A DNA stretch of 64,000 nt, from the NCBI RefSeq assembly GCF_026283945.1, contig NZ_JAPDPC010000001.1, forward strand, positions 2,294,001 through 2,358,000, read 5' to 3'. This DNA comes from Dyella humicola. GTDB taxonomy: Bacteria > Pseudomonadota > Gammaproteobacteria > Xanthomonadales > Rhodanobacteraceae. The position numbers were made by a program, and so were the translations under genes. Within the stretch, counting starts at the first letter, position 1, and every line of letters starts with the position of its first letter. Under the pieces are notes generated by a model. The model worked only from the letters and a program-made list of their open reading frames with translations. It was not told the origin of the DNA and did no database searches. This document shows positions 18,670 through 28,327 of this stretch, one piece after another.

Positions 18670-19731
18670 ATGAAGCACACGCCACACGCCTCTCGCGCAA
18701 CAACCATCAACAACCCCACCCAAGTGGACGAGCTCACGCCTGCTCGGTTGCTGCAGCTGGGCATGGGCTTTTGGGGCGCCAAAACGATGCTTTCCGCCGT
18801 TGAGCTTGGTGTGTTTACGCATCTGGCCAGAGGTGGTCGAACGGCGAGGGAGCTTGAAGCTGTGATTGGTCTGCACCCAAGGTCTTCGCGTGACTTTCTC
18901 GACGCCCTGGTTGCCTTGGGTGCCCTGGGGCGAGAAGGTGATACGTACCGAAATGCCCCGGACGCGGACCTGTTCCTGGACAAGGCAAAGCCCAGCTATG
19001 TGGGCGGCCTTCTTGAGATGATGAACTCGCGCCTCTATGCCCACTGGGGTCTACTCACCGAGGCACTGCGCACTGGCGAACCGCAGAATGCGGCAAAGCA
19101 CGAAGGCTCGCCATTTGACGAGCTCTATCGCGATGAAGCTTCGCTGCGAAATTTCCTTCATGCGATGACCGGCGTGAGCCTGGGTGCGGCGAAGGCCATC
19201 GCACAGAAATTCCCTTGGCACAACTACCGTACGTTCATCGATATCGGCGCTGCGCAAGGGGCTTGCCCGGTGCAGATTGCGCTTGCTCATCCACACTTGC
19301 GCGGGGGTGGTTTCGACCTGCCCTTGGTTGCACCCGTCTTTGACGATTACGTGGCGTCACATGGGCTTCAGGACAGGCTGCGCTTCTACCCGGGTGACTT
19401 CTTCAAGGATCCCTGCCCCACGGCGGATGTGCTGGTGATGGGGCACATCCTCCATGACTGGGATCTGGCGGAAAAGAAAGCACTCTTGGCGAAGTGCTAT
19501 GACGCGCTGCCCGCTGATGGGTGCCTGATCGTCTATGACGCGATCATCGACGATGAGCGCAAGGAGAATGCCTTCGGCCTGCTGATGAGCCTGAACATGC
19601 TCCTCGAAACGCCGGGCGGCTTTGACTATACCGGCGCGGAGTGCCGCGAATGGATGAGGGAGGCGGGCTTCCGCGAGACGCGTGTCGAGCCATTGCTTGG
19701 CCCGGACTCCATGGTCATCGGCATCAAGTAG
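18670..19731 (+). CDS. SAM-dependent O-methyltransferase (acetylserotonin/ hydroxyneurosporene type)
   Basis: 353 residues with GGAGG ribosome site. N-terminal dimerisation winged helix (residues about 15-100: [38 protein letters not shown]). Then the class I methyltransferase fold with [20 protein letters not shown] as the SAM loop, [26 protein letters not shown] with the catalytic-type His-Asp, and [12 protein letters not shown] at the end. The family methylates hydroxyls on small aromatic or polyketide-like compounds. The substrate cannot be told. Confidence 0.85.
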   Translation: MKHTPHASRATTINNPTQVDELTPARLLQLGMGFWGAKTMLSAVELGVFTHLARGGRTARELEAVIGLHPRSSRDFLDALVALGALGREGDTYRNAPDADLFLDKAKPSYVGGLLEMMNSRLYAHWGLLTEALRTGEPQNAAKHEGSPFDELYRDEASLRNFLHAMTGVSLGAAKAIAQKFPWHNYRTFIDIGAAQGACPVQIALAHPHLRGGGFDLPLVAPVFDDYVASHGLQDRLRFYPGDFFKDPCPTADVLVMGHILHDWDLAEKKALLAKCYDALPADGCLIVYDAIIDDERKENAFGLLMSLNMLLETPGGFDYTGAECREWMREAGFRETRVEPLLGPDSMVIGIK

Positions 19732-19791
19732 GGCTCGTTGTGCCCTGTCATGTAGGCATATTGAGCCATGCCTATGGCTTCCTCGAACCGA

Positions 19792-21195
19792 TCAGATCAA
19801 GAAGCGATCGAAGGGCGTGGACTTTCGCTCAAGAAGTCCCGCGAGTTTCCGTAGCGCGCGCTCAAGGTGGTGCCGCTCTCTCACCCCACCCAGCGAAACA
19901 CGAATCGCCCGTGCGTTGCTTGCGCCGGCAGAGAACGCATCCGAAGACGTAACGGCCATGCTTTCCATGCGCGCCGCGATAGCCAGTTCTTGAGGTGTCC
20001 ACACGTCAGGCAGTTCGATCCACATATGAATGGCCGTGCGTGGCCAGCGTCTTTCGGTGCCGCGGAAAATCTGCTCGGCGAGCTTTTGCCGCGCGCTTGC
20101 CTCGGCCTTCACGCCTTCAAGAATGTTTCCCGCGGTACCGTCGTAAATCCATTGGGTAGCCAGTGAGGTCGCCAAGGGAGCCGACATGAGTGTGATGGCC
20201 CTCAGCGCCGATAGCAGGTCGCCTTGAGCCGCATCGCTTGGCGACACCACATAGGCCGTTCTCAACCCGGGCGAGAGGCACTTGGACAACGTTGCTATGT
20301 AGTGCACGCGATCAGCCGCCCAATGAACCAGCGGCGATGGCGCGTCCTCAGCCAATAGCCAATAGGGGTCGTCTTCGATGATCTGACGATCATGCCGCTC
20401 GGCGACTCGCACAATATCGCGCCGACGTTCCGCGGGCATGGTGGTGGTGGTAGGGTTCTGAAGTGTTGGATTGAGGTAGACAACGCTTGCCTGGTGATTG
20501 CGGCAGGCTCGCTCCAGTGCATCGGGAGTCATGCCATGCGCATCGCTTTCCACCACCTTGAGCGTTCGGCCTAACTCGCGCGACGCACTCAACAAGCCGG
20601 GATAAGTCATTGCCTCGGTGAGAATGCTATCGCCCGGCTGGGTGAGCGCCAGGATCAGGCCAGCCAAGGCAGCCTGAGCACCCGGCGTTACCGCAATACG
20701 TGCGGGATCCACCAGCCCCAGCATGGGTGCCAGCCACTGCGCTCCCGCGGCTCGCTCTGCCTTGCCACCTCCGCTGGGCTGATAGTTCATCAGCTTGTCG
20801 GCGTCGGTATAGGTCAATACCTGCGCTATGCCGCGCTTCAAGAGATCGGTGAAGTCGATTCCCACGGGTGGCGGCGGAATATTCATGCTCAAGTCGATAA
20901 CGGGCGACAGCTCTACCTTCGGCACCGACACGAAAGTTCCCAAGGCGCCGCGCGCATGAATCAGATCGCGCGCACGCGCCTCGGCATAGGCACGCGTCAC
21001 CGTCGTCAGGTCGAGATTGAGCTGCTCGGCGAGTTGCCGCTGAGGTGGCAAGCGATCTCCCGGCCGCAACTGGCCGTCGGTAATGGCCCGCTCCAGAAAG
21101 CGGATCACCCGCTGATAGCGGGGACCCTGCCCGTTCAGTGCGCCGGTCCAGTCAAGCGCGCCAGGCGGTCCTTGTATGGATCTTGTCCGAGGCAT
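19792..21195 (-). CDS. MocR/PdxR-type regulator: GntR HTH fused to aminotransferase-like domain
   Basis: 467 residues from ATG 21195. GntR winged helix in residues about 20-95 (FLERAITDGQLRPGDRLPPQRQLAEQL), then a fold-type I PLP domain with VTPGAQAALAGL, VVYLNPTLQNPTT, EDDPYW and the PLP-lysine region YIATLSKCLSPGLRTAYVV. MocR proteins bind direct repeats and sense PLP or amino-acid adducts. Two direct repeats of TGTATGGAT-x-TTGTC lie at its start (21173-21189 and 21207-21223), facing the divergent cyo operon. Confidence 0.88.
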   Translation of the reverse strand: MPRTRSIQGPPGALDWTGALNGQGPRYQRVIRFLERAITDGQLRPGDRLPPQRQLAEQLNLDLTTVTRAYAEARARDLIHARGALGTFVSVPKVELSPVIDLSMNIPPPPVGIDFTDLLKRGIAQVLTYTDADKLMNYQPSGGGKAERAAGAQWLAPMLGLVDPARIAVTPGAQAALAGLILALTQPGDSILTEAMTYPGLLSASRELGRTLKVVESDAHGMTPDALERACRNHQASVVYLNPTLQNPTTTTMPAERRRDIVRVAERHDRQIIEDDPYWLLAEDAPSPLVHWAADRVHYIATLSKCLSPGLRTAYVVSPSDAAQGDLLSALRAITLMSAPLATSLATQWIYDGTAGNILEGVKAEASARQKLAEQIFRGTERRWPRTAIHMWIELPDVWTPQELAIAARMESMAVTSSDAFSAGASNARAIRVSLGGVRERHHLERALRKLAGLLERKSTPFDRFLI

Positions 21196-21223
21196 TTTGT
21201 CGCCGATGTATGGATTTTGTCGA
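21173..21223. promoter_or_regulatory. Direct repeats at the MocR gene start, candidate operator
   Basis: TGTATGGATCTTGTCCG (21173-21189) and TGTATGGATTTTGTCGA (21207-21223) are 34 bp apart start to start, about three helical turns and so on the same DNA face. The MocR ATG (21195) falls between them, so the first copy overlaps its first codons. MocR regulators are known to bind such repeats. Autoregulation is likely; control of cyo is possible. Confidence 0.6.
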
Positions 21224-21319
21224 CGACTAGTATGCGCGCATGAATCCTCGGGAATCCATGCAAGCTGCCCGCAGACCCCAGGTTCGGATGCCCCTCCCCC
21301 TGCTTTTGGTGCGCCCTCA

Positions 21320-22303
21320 ATGTTTGCCCGCTTAGCCCGCTGTACCCGGGCCGCCCTGTGGAACCTCAGGGCATGCCGCCTCCCCTCGCCTGGCCGCCTT
21401 GCCCGAGTCCTCAGTATCGGTTCGGTCGGACTGCTCGCCGGATGCCATCTCGCCTTGTTCGATCCGAAGGGCGACATCGGCATGCAGGAACGTCACCTCA
21501 TCCTGCTGTCGCTGGGGCTGATGCTGATGGTGGTGATTCCGGTCATCGCACTGACCCTGTTCTTCTTCTGGCGTTATCGCGCCACCAACACCAAGGCGAC
21601 TTACGCGCCCACGTGGGCGCACTCGACACCAATCGAAATCGTAGTCTGGACGATCCCTTGTGTGATCGTCGCCTTCCTTGGCGTGCTGATCTGGCGCACC
21701 ACGCATAGCCTCGATCCGTATCGGCCGCTGGACTCCCATGTAGCGCCAGTGCGCGTCCAGGTGGTGGCGTTGAACTGGAAGTGGCTCTTCATCTATCCGG
21801 ACTACGGCATCGCCGCGGTCAACCAGCTGGTGATACCCACCGGGACGCCGATCGATTTTGAGCTCACCGCGGATTCGATCATGAATTCGTTCTTCATTCC
21901 ACGCCTTGGCAGCCAGGTCTATGCGATGGCGGGCATGCAGACGCAGTTGCACCTGATCGCCGATGTCCCGGGCGTCTACGCCGGCCAGTCATCCGCCTAT
22001 AGCGGGTCCGGCTTCTCCGATATGCATTTCCAGACGAAAGCGATGTCGAATATCGAATTCAGGCAATGGGTCCAGCAGGCCAAGGCATCGCCGTTGAAGC
22101 TCTCGCGCGACGGCTATCGCGCGCTGGCCCAGCCGAGCAACGGCTACGCACCGACCGTCTATGCCGCGGTGGACCCGAGTCTGTTCCAGGCGGTGCTCAA
22201 CCAGTACATGACCATGCCGAAGGCCGGCGAGTTCTGTGGGTCGGTGCTGCCGTCCCTTCGCCCCCTGCCCTCCGCGCCACGCGCCAACTTGCCGCACCTG
22301 TGA
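21320..22303 (+). CDS. cyoA: Cytochrome bo quinol oxidase subunit II
   Basis: 327 residues from ATG 21320. Lipoprotein signal with lipobox LLAGC near residue 38, two membrane segments (LILLSLGLMLMVVIPVIAL and IVVWTIPCVIVAFLGVLIW), then the periplasmic cupredoxin domain without the CuA ligands, as in quinol oxidases (DSIMNSFFIPRLGSQVYAM). The C-terminal part is longer than the core domain. First gene of the cyoABCD operon. Confidence 0.92.
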   Translation: MFARLARCTRAALWNLRACRLPSPGRLARVLSIGSVGLLAGCHLALFDPKGDIGMQERHLILLSLGLMLMVVIPVIALTLFFFWRYRATNTKATYAPTWAHSTPIEIVVWTIPCVIVAFLGVLIWRTTHSLDPYRPLDSHVAPVRVQVVALNWKWLFIYPDYGIAAVNQLVIPTGTPIDFELTADSIMNSFFIPRLGSQVYAMAGMQTQLHLIADVPGVYAGQSSAYSGSGFSDMHFQTKAMSNIEFRQWVQQAKASPLKLSRDGYRALAQPSNGYAPTVYAAVDPSLFQAVLNQYMTMPKAGEFCGSVLPSLRPLPSAPRANLPHL

Positions 22304-22317
22304 ACGAGTAAACAGCT

Positions 22318-24336
22318 ATGTTCGGAAAACTCACACTGGATGCCATCCCCTACCACGAGCCCATCATCATGGGCACGCTGGTGGTGGTGGCCTTGGCCGG
22401 CGCCGCGTTGCTCGGCGCGATCACTTATTTCGGCAAATGGAAATATCTGTGGACCGAGTGGCTGACCTCGGTCGACCACAAGCGCATTGGCGTCATGTAC
22501 ATCATCCTTGCGCTGTTGATGCTGCTGCGCGGATTCGCCGACGCCATCATGATGCGCGTGCAACAGGCGATTGCTGCGAACGATGCGGCGGGCTATCTAC
22601 CGCCGCATCATTACGACCAGATCTTCACGGCGCATGGCGTGATCATGATCTTCTTCGTAGCCACGCCGCTGATTCTCGGGCTCATGAACGTCATCGTGCC
22701 GCTGCAGATCGGTGCGCGCGACGTGGCGTTTCCGTTCCTCAACCAATTGAGTTTCTGGTTGTCGGCGGTGGGCGCGGTACTGGTCATGATGTCGATGTTC
22801 GTGGGTGACTTCGCGGCGACCGGCTGGGTGGCCTATCCGCCGCTCTCCGAGCTTGGCTATAGCCCCACGGTCGGCGTCGACTACTACATCTGGTCCTTGC
22901 AGATCTCAGGACTCGGCACGCTACTGACCGGCATAAACCTGGTCGTGACCATCCTGCGCATGCGCGCGCCCGGCATGGACCTCATGAAGATGCCGGTGTT
23001 CACCTGGACCGCGCTGATCACCAACATTCTGATCATCGCCGTGTTCCCCGTGCTCACCGCGACGCTGGCCCTGCTCACGGCCGACCGCTACCTGGGCATG
23101 CATTTCTTCACGAACGAGCTCGGCGGCAACGCGATGATGTACATCAACCTGATCTGGGTGTGGGGCCACCCGGAGGTGTACATCCTGATACTGCCGTGCT
23201 TCGGTGCGTTCTCGGAAATCATCGCCACGTTTTCGGGCAAGCCGCTGTTCGGCTACAAGTCGATGGTGTATGCCACCTCGTCGATCGGCGTGCTGTCGTT
23301 TTTCGTGTGGCTGCACCACTTCTTCACCATGGGATCGGGCGCCAACGTCAACGCATTCTTCGGCATCATGACGTCCATCATTTCCATCCCGACCGGCGTG
23401 AAGCTGTTCAACTGGCTGTTCACCATGTACCGGGGGCGGATCCGCTACCACTCCTCGACGTTGTGGACGGTCGGCTTCATGGTGACCTTTGCCGTGGGCG
23501 GCATGACCGGCGTGCTGCTTGCCGTGCCGGGTGCGGACTTCGTGCTGCACAACAGCCTGTTCCTGGTGGCCCACTTCCACAACGTGATCATCGGAGGCGT
23601 GGTGTTTGGCTGCCTGGCCGCCATCACCTTCTGGTTTCCCAAAGTGTTCGGTTTCACGCTCGACGAGTTCTGGGGCAAGGTCTCGTTCTGGTGCTGGCAG
23701 ATCGGCTTCTACCTGGCCTTCATGCCGCTGTACGTGCTCGGCTTCGACGGCATGACCCGTCGCATGAACCACTACAGCAATCCGGACTGGCACCCCTGGC
23801 TCATTGTGGCGCTGTGCGGCGCGGTGATCATCGGCGCCGGCATCGTCGCCATGTTGATCCAGTTTGCCGTGAGCATCCGCCGTCGCGATGCGAACCGTGA
23901 CATCACCGGCGATCCATGGAATGCCCGCAGCCTGGAATGGGCGACCGCCTCACCCGCGCCGTTCTACAACTTCGCCCACATCCCGCAGATCACCTCGCTG
24001 GAACAACACTGGGATGACAAGGTCACCGGCCGCGCCTATACGCAGCCCGAGACGTATGAGGATATCCACATGCCGCGCAACACCGGCGCAGGTTTCATCA
24101 TCGCGATGGTGTCGCTGGTGCTCTGCTTTGCGCTGGTCTGGCACATCTGGGGGCTCGCCGCCGTCTCCCTGATCGGCGTGATCGGTGCCTTCCTCGCCCG
24201 CACCTACGATCGCAACGTGGACTACTACGTGCCCGCCGCTGAAGTGGCGCGCATCGAGCACGAGCGCTTCGCTCGCCGGTGGACCTCCGCGTCTTCACTG
24301 GAACTTCGCCCCCAGCGCATCGAGAAGGCGGCCTGA
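22318..24336 (+). CDS. cyoB: Cytochrome bo quinol oxidase subunit I
   Basis: 672 residues, about the usual length. Haem-copper oxidase marks: [13 protein letters not shown] (haem ligand His), [16 protein letters not shown] (CuB His and cross-linked Tyr), HHFFTMG (CuB His pair), and [13 protein letters not shown] (haem ligands). Takes electrons from ubiquinol, reduces oxygen to water and pumps protons across the inner membrane. Starts 14 bp after cyoA. Confidence 0.95.
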   Translation: MFGKLTLDAIPYHEPIIMGTLVVVALAGAALLGAITYFGKWKYLWTEWLTSVDHKRIGVMYIILALLMLLRGFADAIMMRVQQAIAANDAAGYLPPHHYDQIFTAHGVIMIFFVATPLILGLMNVIVPLQIGARDVAFPFLNQLSFWLSAVGAVLVMMSMFVGDFAATGWVAYPPLSELGYSPTVGVDYYIWSLQISGLGTLLTGINLVVTILRMRAPGMDLMKMPVFTWTALITNILIIAVFPVLTATLALLTADRYLGMHFFTNELGGNAMMYINLIWVWGHPEVYILILPCFGAFSEIIATFSGKPLFGYKSMVYATSSIGVLSFFVWLHHFFTMGSGANVNAFFGIMTSIISIPTGVKLFNWLFTMYRGRIRYHSSTLWTVGFMVTFAVGGMTGVLLAVPGADFVLHNSLFLVAHFHNVIIGGVVFGCLAAITFWFPKVFGFTLDEFWGKVSFWCWQIGFYLAFMPLYVLGFDGMTRRMNHYSNPDWHPWLIVALCGAVIIGAGIVAMLIQFAVSIRRRDANRDITGDPWNARSLEWATASPAPFYNFAHIPQITSLEQHWDDKVTGRAYTQPETYEDIHMPRNTGAGFIIAMVSLVLCFALVWHIWGLAAVSLIGVIGAFLARTYDRNVDYYVPAAEVARIEHERFARRWTSASSLELRPQRIEKAA

Positions 24337-24339
24337 ATC

Positions 24340-24942
24340 ATGGAAATGAGCTTGGATCACGCTTCTCACCACACCGACGCCCACGATACCGCGTCGACGA
24401 CCACCGTCGGGTTCTGGATCTACCTGATGAGCGACTGCCTGATCTTCGCGGTGCTGTTCGCGACGTTTGGCGTCCTCGTTGGCAGCACCGCCGGCGGGCC
24501 TAACGGCAAGGAGCTGTTCGAGTTGCCTTATGTGTTCGGCGAAACGGTACTTTTGCTGTTGAGCAGCTTCACCTTCGGCGCGGGCATGCTCCAGGCACGC
24601 GCCGGCCGTAAAGAGGCGTTGCTCGCCTGGCTGGCCGTTACCTTTGCACTGGGGCTCGCCTTCGTCGGCATGGAAGTACACGAGTTCGTCGCCCTGGTGC
24701 ACGCGGGTGCCGGCCCGACCAGCAGCGCCTTCCTGTCCGCGTACTTCACCCTGGTGGGCACGCACGGACTGCATGTTGCCTGCGGTTTGCTGTGGCTTGC
24801 CGTGATGATGCATCAGGTCGTGCGCTACGGCCTGGACGGCATCGCGCATCGGCGCCTCGCCTGCCTCAGTCTGTTCTGGCATTTCCTCGACCTGATCTGG
24901 ATCTGCGTCTTTACCTTCGTCTATCTGCGTGAATTCCTATGA
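24340..24942 (+). CDS. cyoC: Cytochrome bo quinol oxidase subunit III
   Basis: 200 residues with five membrane helices. Typical marks: GFWIYLMSDCLIFAVLFATF, ETVLLLLSSFTFG, FVGMEVHEF and HGLHVACGLLW, HFLDLIWICVFTFVYL. Begins three bases after the cyoB stop and overlaps cyoD by four bases. Confidence 0.93.
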   Translation: MEMSLDHASHHTDAHDTASTTTVGFWIYLMSDCLIFAVLFATFGVLVGSTAGGPNGKELFELPYVFGETVLLLLSSFTFGAGMLQARAGRKEALLAWLAVTFALGLAFVGMEVHEFVALVHAGAGPTSSAFLSAYFTLVGTHGLHVACGLLWLAVMMHQVVRYGLDGIAHRRLACLSLFWHFLDLIWICVFTFVYLREFL

Positions 24943-25319
24943 ACACATCCCGCTCCGGCCACGCGATATCTGCTGACGCGCACGAATCGCACGGCAGCCT
25001 GCGTACGTATGTCGGGGGTCTGCTGATCTCGCTGATGCTGACGGCCGCCGCCTTCGGCGTGGTGATGACGAGCCAGGTGCCACACCCGGCCCGCCTGGCA
25101 GCCATCGTCGTGCTATGTGTGGCGCAGCTCTACGTGCAACTCGTGTACTTCCTGCATCTTGGATCGGCCAAATCGCAACGAGCGAACACCGGGATCTTCG
25201 TCTGCACGACACTGCTCATCGCGATCCTCGTCGCCGGGTCGCTGTGGGTCATGCATAACGCCAACGTCAACATGATGCCGATGCCCATGTCGACGCAGGA
25301 GGCCCTTAATCGACCATGA
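24939..25319 (+). CDS. cyoD: Cytochrome bo quinol oxidase subunit IV
   Basis: 126 residues with three membrane helices (LISLMLTAAAFGVVMT, AIVVLCVAQLYVQLVYFLHL, TTLLIAILVAGSLWVMHN). QLYVQLVYFLHL is characteristic of CyoD. Starts in ATGA overlap with cyoC. No cyoE (haem O synthase) follows in this window, so haem O must be made by a gene elsewhere. Confidence 0.9.
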   Translation: MNTSRSGHAISADAHESHGSLRTYVGGLLISLMLTAAAFGVVMTSQVPHPARLAAIVVLCVAQLYVQLVYFLHLGSAKSQRANTGIFVCTTLLIAILVAGSLWVMHNANVNMMPMPMSTQEALNRP

Positions 25320-25386
25320 TGGCGCGAGCCGCGGCGCCTCGCTCCGGGAAACGGCGCCAGCCGACCAACCTTGACGCCGCCCAGAG

Positions 25387-26214
25387 TTACTTGGGTGCAA
25401 GTTCGCCGTACCAATATGAGGCGGTGACACCGCCATCCATCAGGAAATCGCTACCGGTAATAAAGGTGCCCTCCGGCCCCATAAGGAGGGCACCAACCGT
25501 GCCGACCTCATCGGGCGTGCCGCCGCGCCCCACCGGGCACAACTCGATCATGCGTCGGTAGCCCTCCCCTCGCGGACCGCTTAGCTCATCCCTCGCGAGC
25601 GGGGTAAAGATAATGCCCGGGCTGATGGTGTTCACTCGCGCGCCGCGCTTTCCCCACCTCACGGCCTCGGCCATCACACGCAAGGAATTACCACGCTTGG
25701 ACAGCTGATAGGCGTGGAGCGAATCCTTCACTTGATCGGGCTGGAGAAACGGAAGTGACAGCAACTCTTCTGCCGGCGTTTTCGCCAGCGCCTCATTCTG
25801 GTCGGCAGAGAGAGCGCCAAGGCGATGGCCAGATTGCGAGGCGATGACGACGCAAGAGCCACCGCGAGCGATGACATCTCCAAATACTTCGAGAATGAGT
25901 GCCGTGCCATACAGGTCTACGGCCAAAATCGTCGCGGGCGATGCCTGCGATGGGGATACGCCGGCGGCGTGAATGACACCCGTCACATCGCCTAGCGCCG
26001 TGGCTTTCTCGACTAGTGCGTGCACGGACGCACGCGAAGACACATCGACGGTGGTCGTACTGACGGTAAATCCGGCATCGAAGAGAACCTGAGCCGCAGC
26101 ATCCGCGTTCTCCTGGCGGAGATCGGCCAGCAAGACGTGCTTTCCGACACTGACGCGCCGGGCGATGGCTTGACCAATCGACCCCGTGCCAATCACAACG
26201 ATAACGTCACTCAT
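25387..26214 (-). CDS. Short-chain dehydrogenase/reductase
   Basis: 275 residues from ATG 26214. The cofactor motif is VIGTGSIGQAIARR at the very N-terminus, an unusual spacing of the usual TGxxxGxG. Then ADLRQEN, VIHAAGVSPSQASPATIL, and the catalytic YQLSK. The segment between Ser and Tyr is long. RVNTISPGIIFTPL and FITGSDFLMDGG close the fold. Probably acts on an alcohol or carbonyl with NADP. The LysR gene 107 bp upstream on the same strand may regulate it. Confidence 0.85.
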   Translation of the reverse strand: MSDVIVVIGTGSIGQAIARRVSVGKHVLLADLRQENADAAAQVLFDAGFTVSTTTVDVSSRASVHALVEKATALGDVTGVIHAAGVSPSQASPATILAVDLYGTALILEVFGDVIARGGSCVVIASQSGHRLGALSADQNEALAKTPAEELLSLPFLQPDQVKDSLHAYQLSKRGNSLRVMAEAVRWGKRGARVNTISPGIIFTPLARDELSGPRGEGYRRMIELCPVGRGGTPDEVGTVGALLMGPEGTFITGSDFLMDGGVTASYWYGELAPK

Positions 26215-26321
26215 GGGTGTCTCCCAGTGAAACCGGACAAGTAGTTTTTGGCCTTTCGAACAGTGCCGCGCGCCATATCTTGGTTGAGCGCGGCGGGCAC
26301 CCTGCGATCGGTCCAATGGTC

Positions 26322-27221
26322 CTATTTGTTTGGGCTGTAATGCAGCGCGTCAGCAATGATTTTGAAAGCTGAGCTCTTCTGCCGCCGGCTGGGATAGTAA
26401 AGGTGATAACCAGCGAACGGCTGGGACCAGTCGCCCAGCACTTCCTCGAGCTTGCCGCGCGCGATATGAGGAGCGGCCATGCGTTCCGGCAAGTACGCAA
26501 GGCCGAAGCCGTCCAACGCGGCAGCAAGAACCCTGCTCGAGCTGTTGAAAGTAACCTGCCCTTCCCCACGCACGCGAAGGCTGCGTCCACGCTTCTCGTA
26601 CTCCCAGGGCAAGAGTCCACCGTAAGTAGGTAGACGAAGGTTGATGCACCGATGCGTAGTCAGATCCTGAGGCGATTTCGGGCGAGGATACCTGGCGAGG
26701 TATGAGGGGCTGCCAACAGTCACCAGTCGCATCGCCGGTCCTATCGGGATGGCGACCATGTCTTTGGCAATGGCCCCGCCAATACGGACGCCGGCATCAA
26801 AGCGCTCGGCGACGATGTCAGTAAGTCCATAGTCGACGACGATTTCCACGTGTATGTCCGGGTAGGCGGGGAGCAACTTGCGTAGCGCCGGCCACAAGAT
26901 CGATTCGGCTGCATGTTCGTCGGCGGTTATTCGCACGGTGCCCGCCGGCTTGTTGCGAAGCTCACCCAACGCAACCAGCTGGCCCTCGAGCTCGTCAAGC
27001 AATGGAGACAGCGAACGGAGAAAGCGTTCGCCGGTCTCCGTGGGTGCCACGCTTCGGGTGGTTCTTACCAGCAATTGAACGCCAACGCGATCCTCCAGCG
27101 CGCGTATCAAGTGACTTAGCGCGGAAGGCGTCACACCCAGTTTTGCAGCCGCGCGCGTAAAGCTGCGCTCGGTCCCGACCGCGACAAAGGCCACTAGATC
27201 GTTGATGTTGATCCGAGACAT
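26322..27221 (-). CDS. LysR-family transcriptional regulator
   Basis: 299 residues. HTH in residues about 3-62 (FVAVGTERSFTRAAAKLGVTPSALSHLIRALEDRVGVQLL interrupted here only in quotation; see FTRAAAKLGVTPSALSHL). The effector domain is of the PBP2_CrgA-like kind (AERFDAGVRIGGAIAKDMVA). It lies between the SDR gene, downstream on the same strand, and the cupin gene, divergent 212 bp away, so it could control both. Confidence 0.88.
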   Translation of the reverse strand: MSRININDLVAFVAVGTERSFTRAAAKLGVTPSALSHLIRALEDRVGVQLLVRTTRSVAPTETGERFLRSLSPLLDELEGQLVALGELRNKPAGTVRITADEHAAESILWPALRKLLPAYPDIHVEIVVDYGLTDIVAERFDAGVRIGGAIAKDMVAIPIGPAMRLVTVGSPSYLARYPRPKSPQDLTTHRCINLRLPTYGGLLPWEYEKRGRSLRVRGEGQVTFNSSSRVLAAALDGFGLAYLPERMAAPHIARGKLEEVLGDWSQPFAGYHLYYPSRRQKSSAFKIIADALHYSPNK

Positions 27222-27432
27222 TGCTGAGCCACCCTCACAACTGCATCAAGCGAAATGCGTATTATCAAACAATCCGACCGGGCCTAGCATGTTCCCACCT
27301 GACCAGGGCAAGCGGCCCAGTCCTTGAGCGCAAAAGGCGAACGGGCTGCCATGGTTGATTGCACCCGGAAGGCAGATAGCCGGGTCACTGCTTCTAAGCC
27401 ATAGCATCCAGCGCGCCACCAGGAGTCCATTT

Positions 27433-27846
27433 ATGAAAATCACCCGCAACGGATCCCAAGCCTCCGTGAAAGGTTCGAGTGAGTTCTTCACCGGCTCGGT
27501 TCGGATCGACAGCTTTTTTCAAGGCGAGGCGCCTGCGCGCGCAGGCGGGGCCATCGTCACGTTCGAGCCAGGTGCACGAAGCGCATGGCACACCCATCCG
27601 CTCGGTCAGACGCTGGTCGTGACCTCAGGCGTGGGTTGGACCCAGTGCGAGAGTGGCCCTCGCACCGAGATTCGTGCGGGCGACGTCATCTGGTGTCCGT
27701 GCGGAAAGCGGCATTGGCATGGCGCCACCGCGACGACGGCGATGTCGCACGTAGCCATTGCCGAGTCACTTGATGGCAAGGCCGTGGTGTGGATGGAACC
27801 GGTAACGGACGAACAGTACCTCTCAGGGCCGCTTGTCACCGATTGA
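27433..27846 (+). CDS. Cupin-domain protein
   Basis: 137 residues from ATG 27433 with AGGAG ribosome site. Single cupin barrel: motif 1 [21 protein letters not shown] gives two His and the region after, motif 2 [21 protein letters not shown] gives another His. The metal ligands are present. Proteins of this group (with the carboxymuconolactone decarboxylase gene that follows 21 bp on) often form an operon together with SDR and LysR genes and may act in detoxification of quinone-like compounds; the substrate is unknown. Confidence 0.82.
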   Translation: MKITRNGSQASVKGSSEFFTGSVRIDSFFQGEAPARAGGAIVTFEPGARSAWHTHPLGQTLVVTSGVGWTQCESGPRTEIRAGDVIWCPCGKRHWHGATATTAMSHVAIAESLDGKAVVWMEPVTDEQYLSGPLVTD

Positions 27847-27867
27847 ATAATCCTCGAGGAACCCCTT

Positions 27868-28209
27868 ATGCCTGACCAAATCTCACCCGCACGCCAGGCA
27901 TTTGGCGACATCGCGCCGGCGCTCGCCACTTACACCGATGACGTACTGTTTGGAGATGTCTGGAAGCGACCCGGCCTGGGTCCGCGCGACCGCAGCCTGA
28001 TCACCGTCGCAAGTCTTGTCGCGCTTTATCGTCATAACGAGCTGCCCTTTCATCTTCAGTTCGCCATCCATAATGGCGTCACGCGCGATGAACTGGTCGA
28101 GTTGATTACCCATCTCGCTTTCTATGCTGGCTGGCCATCTGCCAGTACGGCGCTGCAGATCGCGCGTCGGGTCTTCAATGAGATTGAAGAGGCTAAGGAT
28201 GAGGCCTGA
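27868..28209 (+). CDS. Carboxymuconolactone decarboxylase-family protein
   Basis: 113 residues. Family core: DVWKRPGLGPRDRSLITVAS, LVALYRHNELPFHLQFAIHNG, TRDELVELITHLAFYAGWPS. It lacks the redox CxxC of the AhpD branch, so it is more like the decarboxylase branch. It follows the cupin gene by 21 bp with GAGGAACC as ribosome site, so the two are probably one operon. Confidence 0.85.
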   Translation: MPDQISPARQAFGDIAPALATYTDDVLFGDVWKRPGLGPRDRSLITVASLVALYRHNELPFHLQFAIHNGVTRDELVELITHLAFYAGWPSASTALQIARRVFNEIEEAKDEA

Positions 28210-28327
28210 TTTCCGACGACACTCTTGCGGCAACGTGGTCGCCAGCGCTCAGCTCCAATCTCCGAGCCGACGCGGATGCAGCGTAGCGACGCCTGGCACT
28301 GCGTAACGCCGAACGAGTAGCCGAGCG

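Noticed and set aside
22921-23793. His/Gly/Glu-rich minus-strand frame in cyoB
   Set aside because: Shadow of a conserved oxidase gene; composition typical of antisense to membrane-protein codons.
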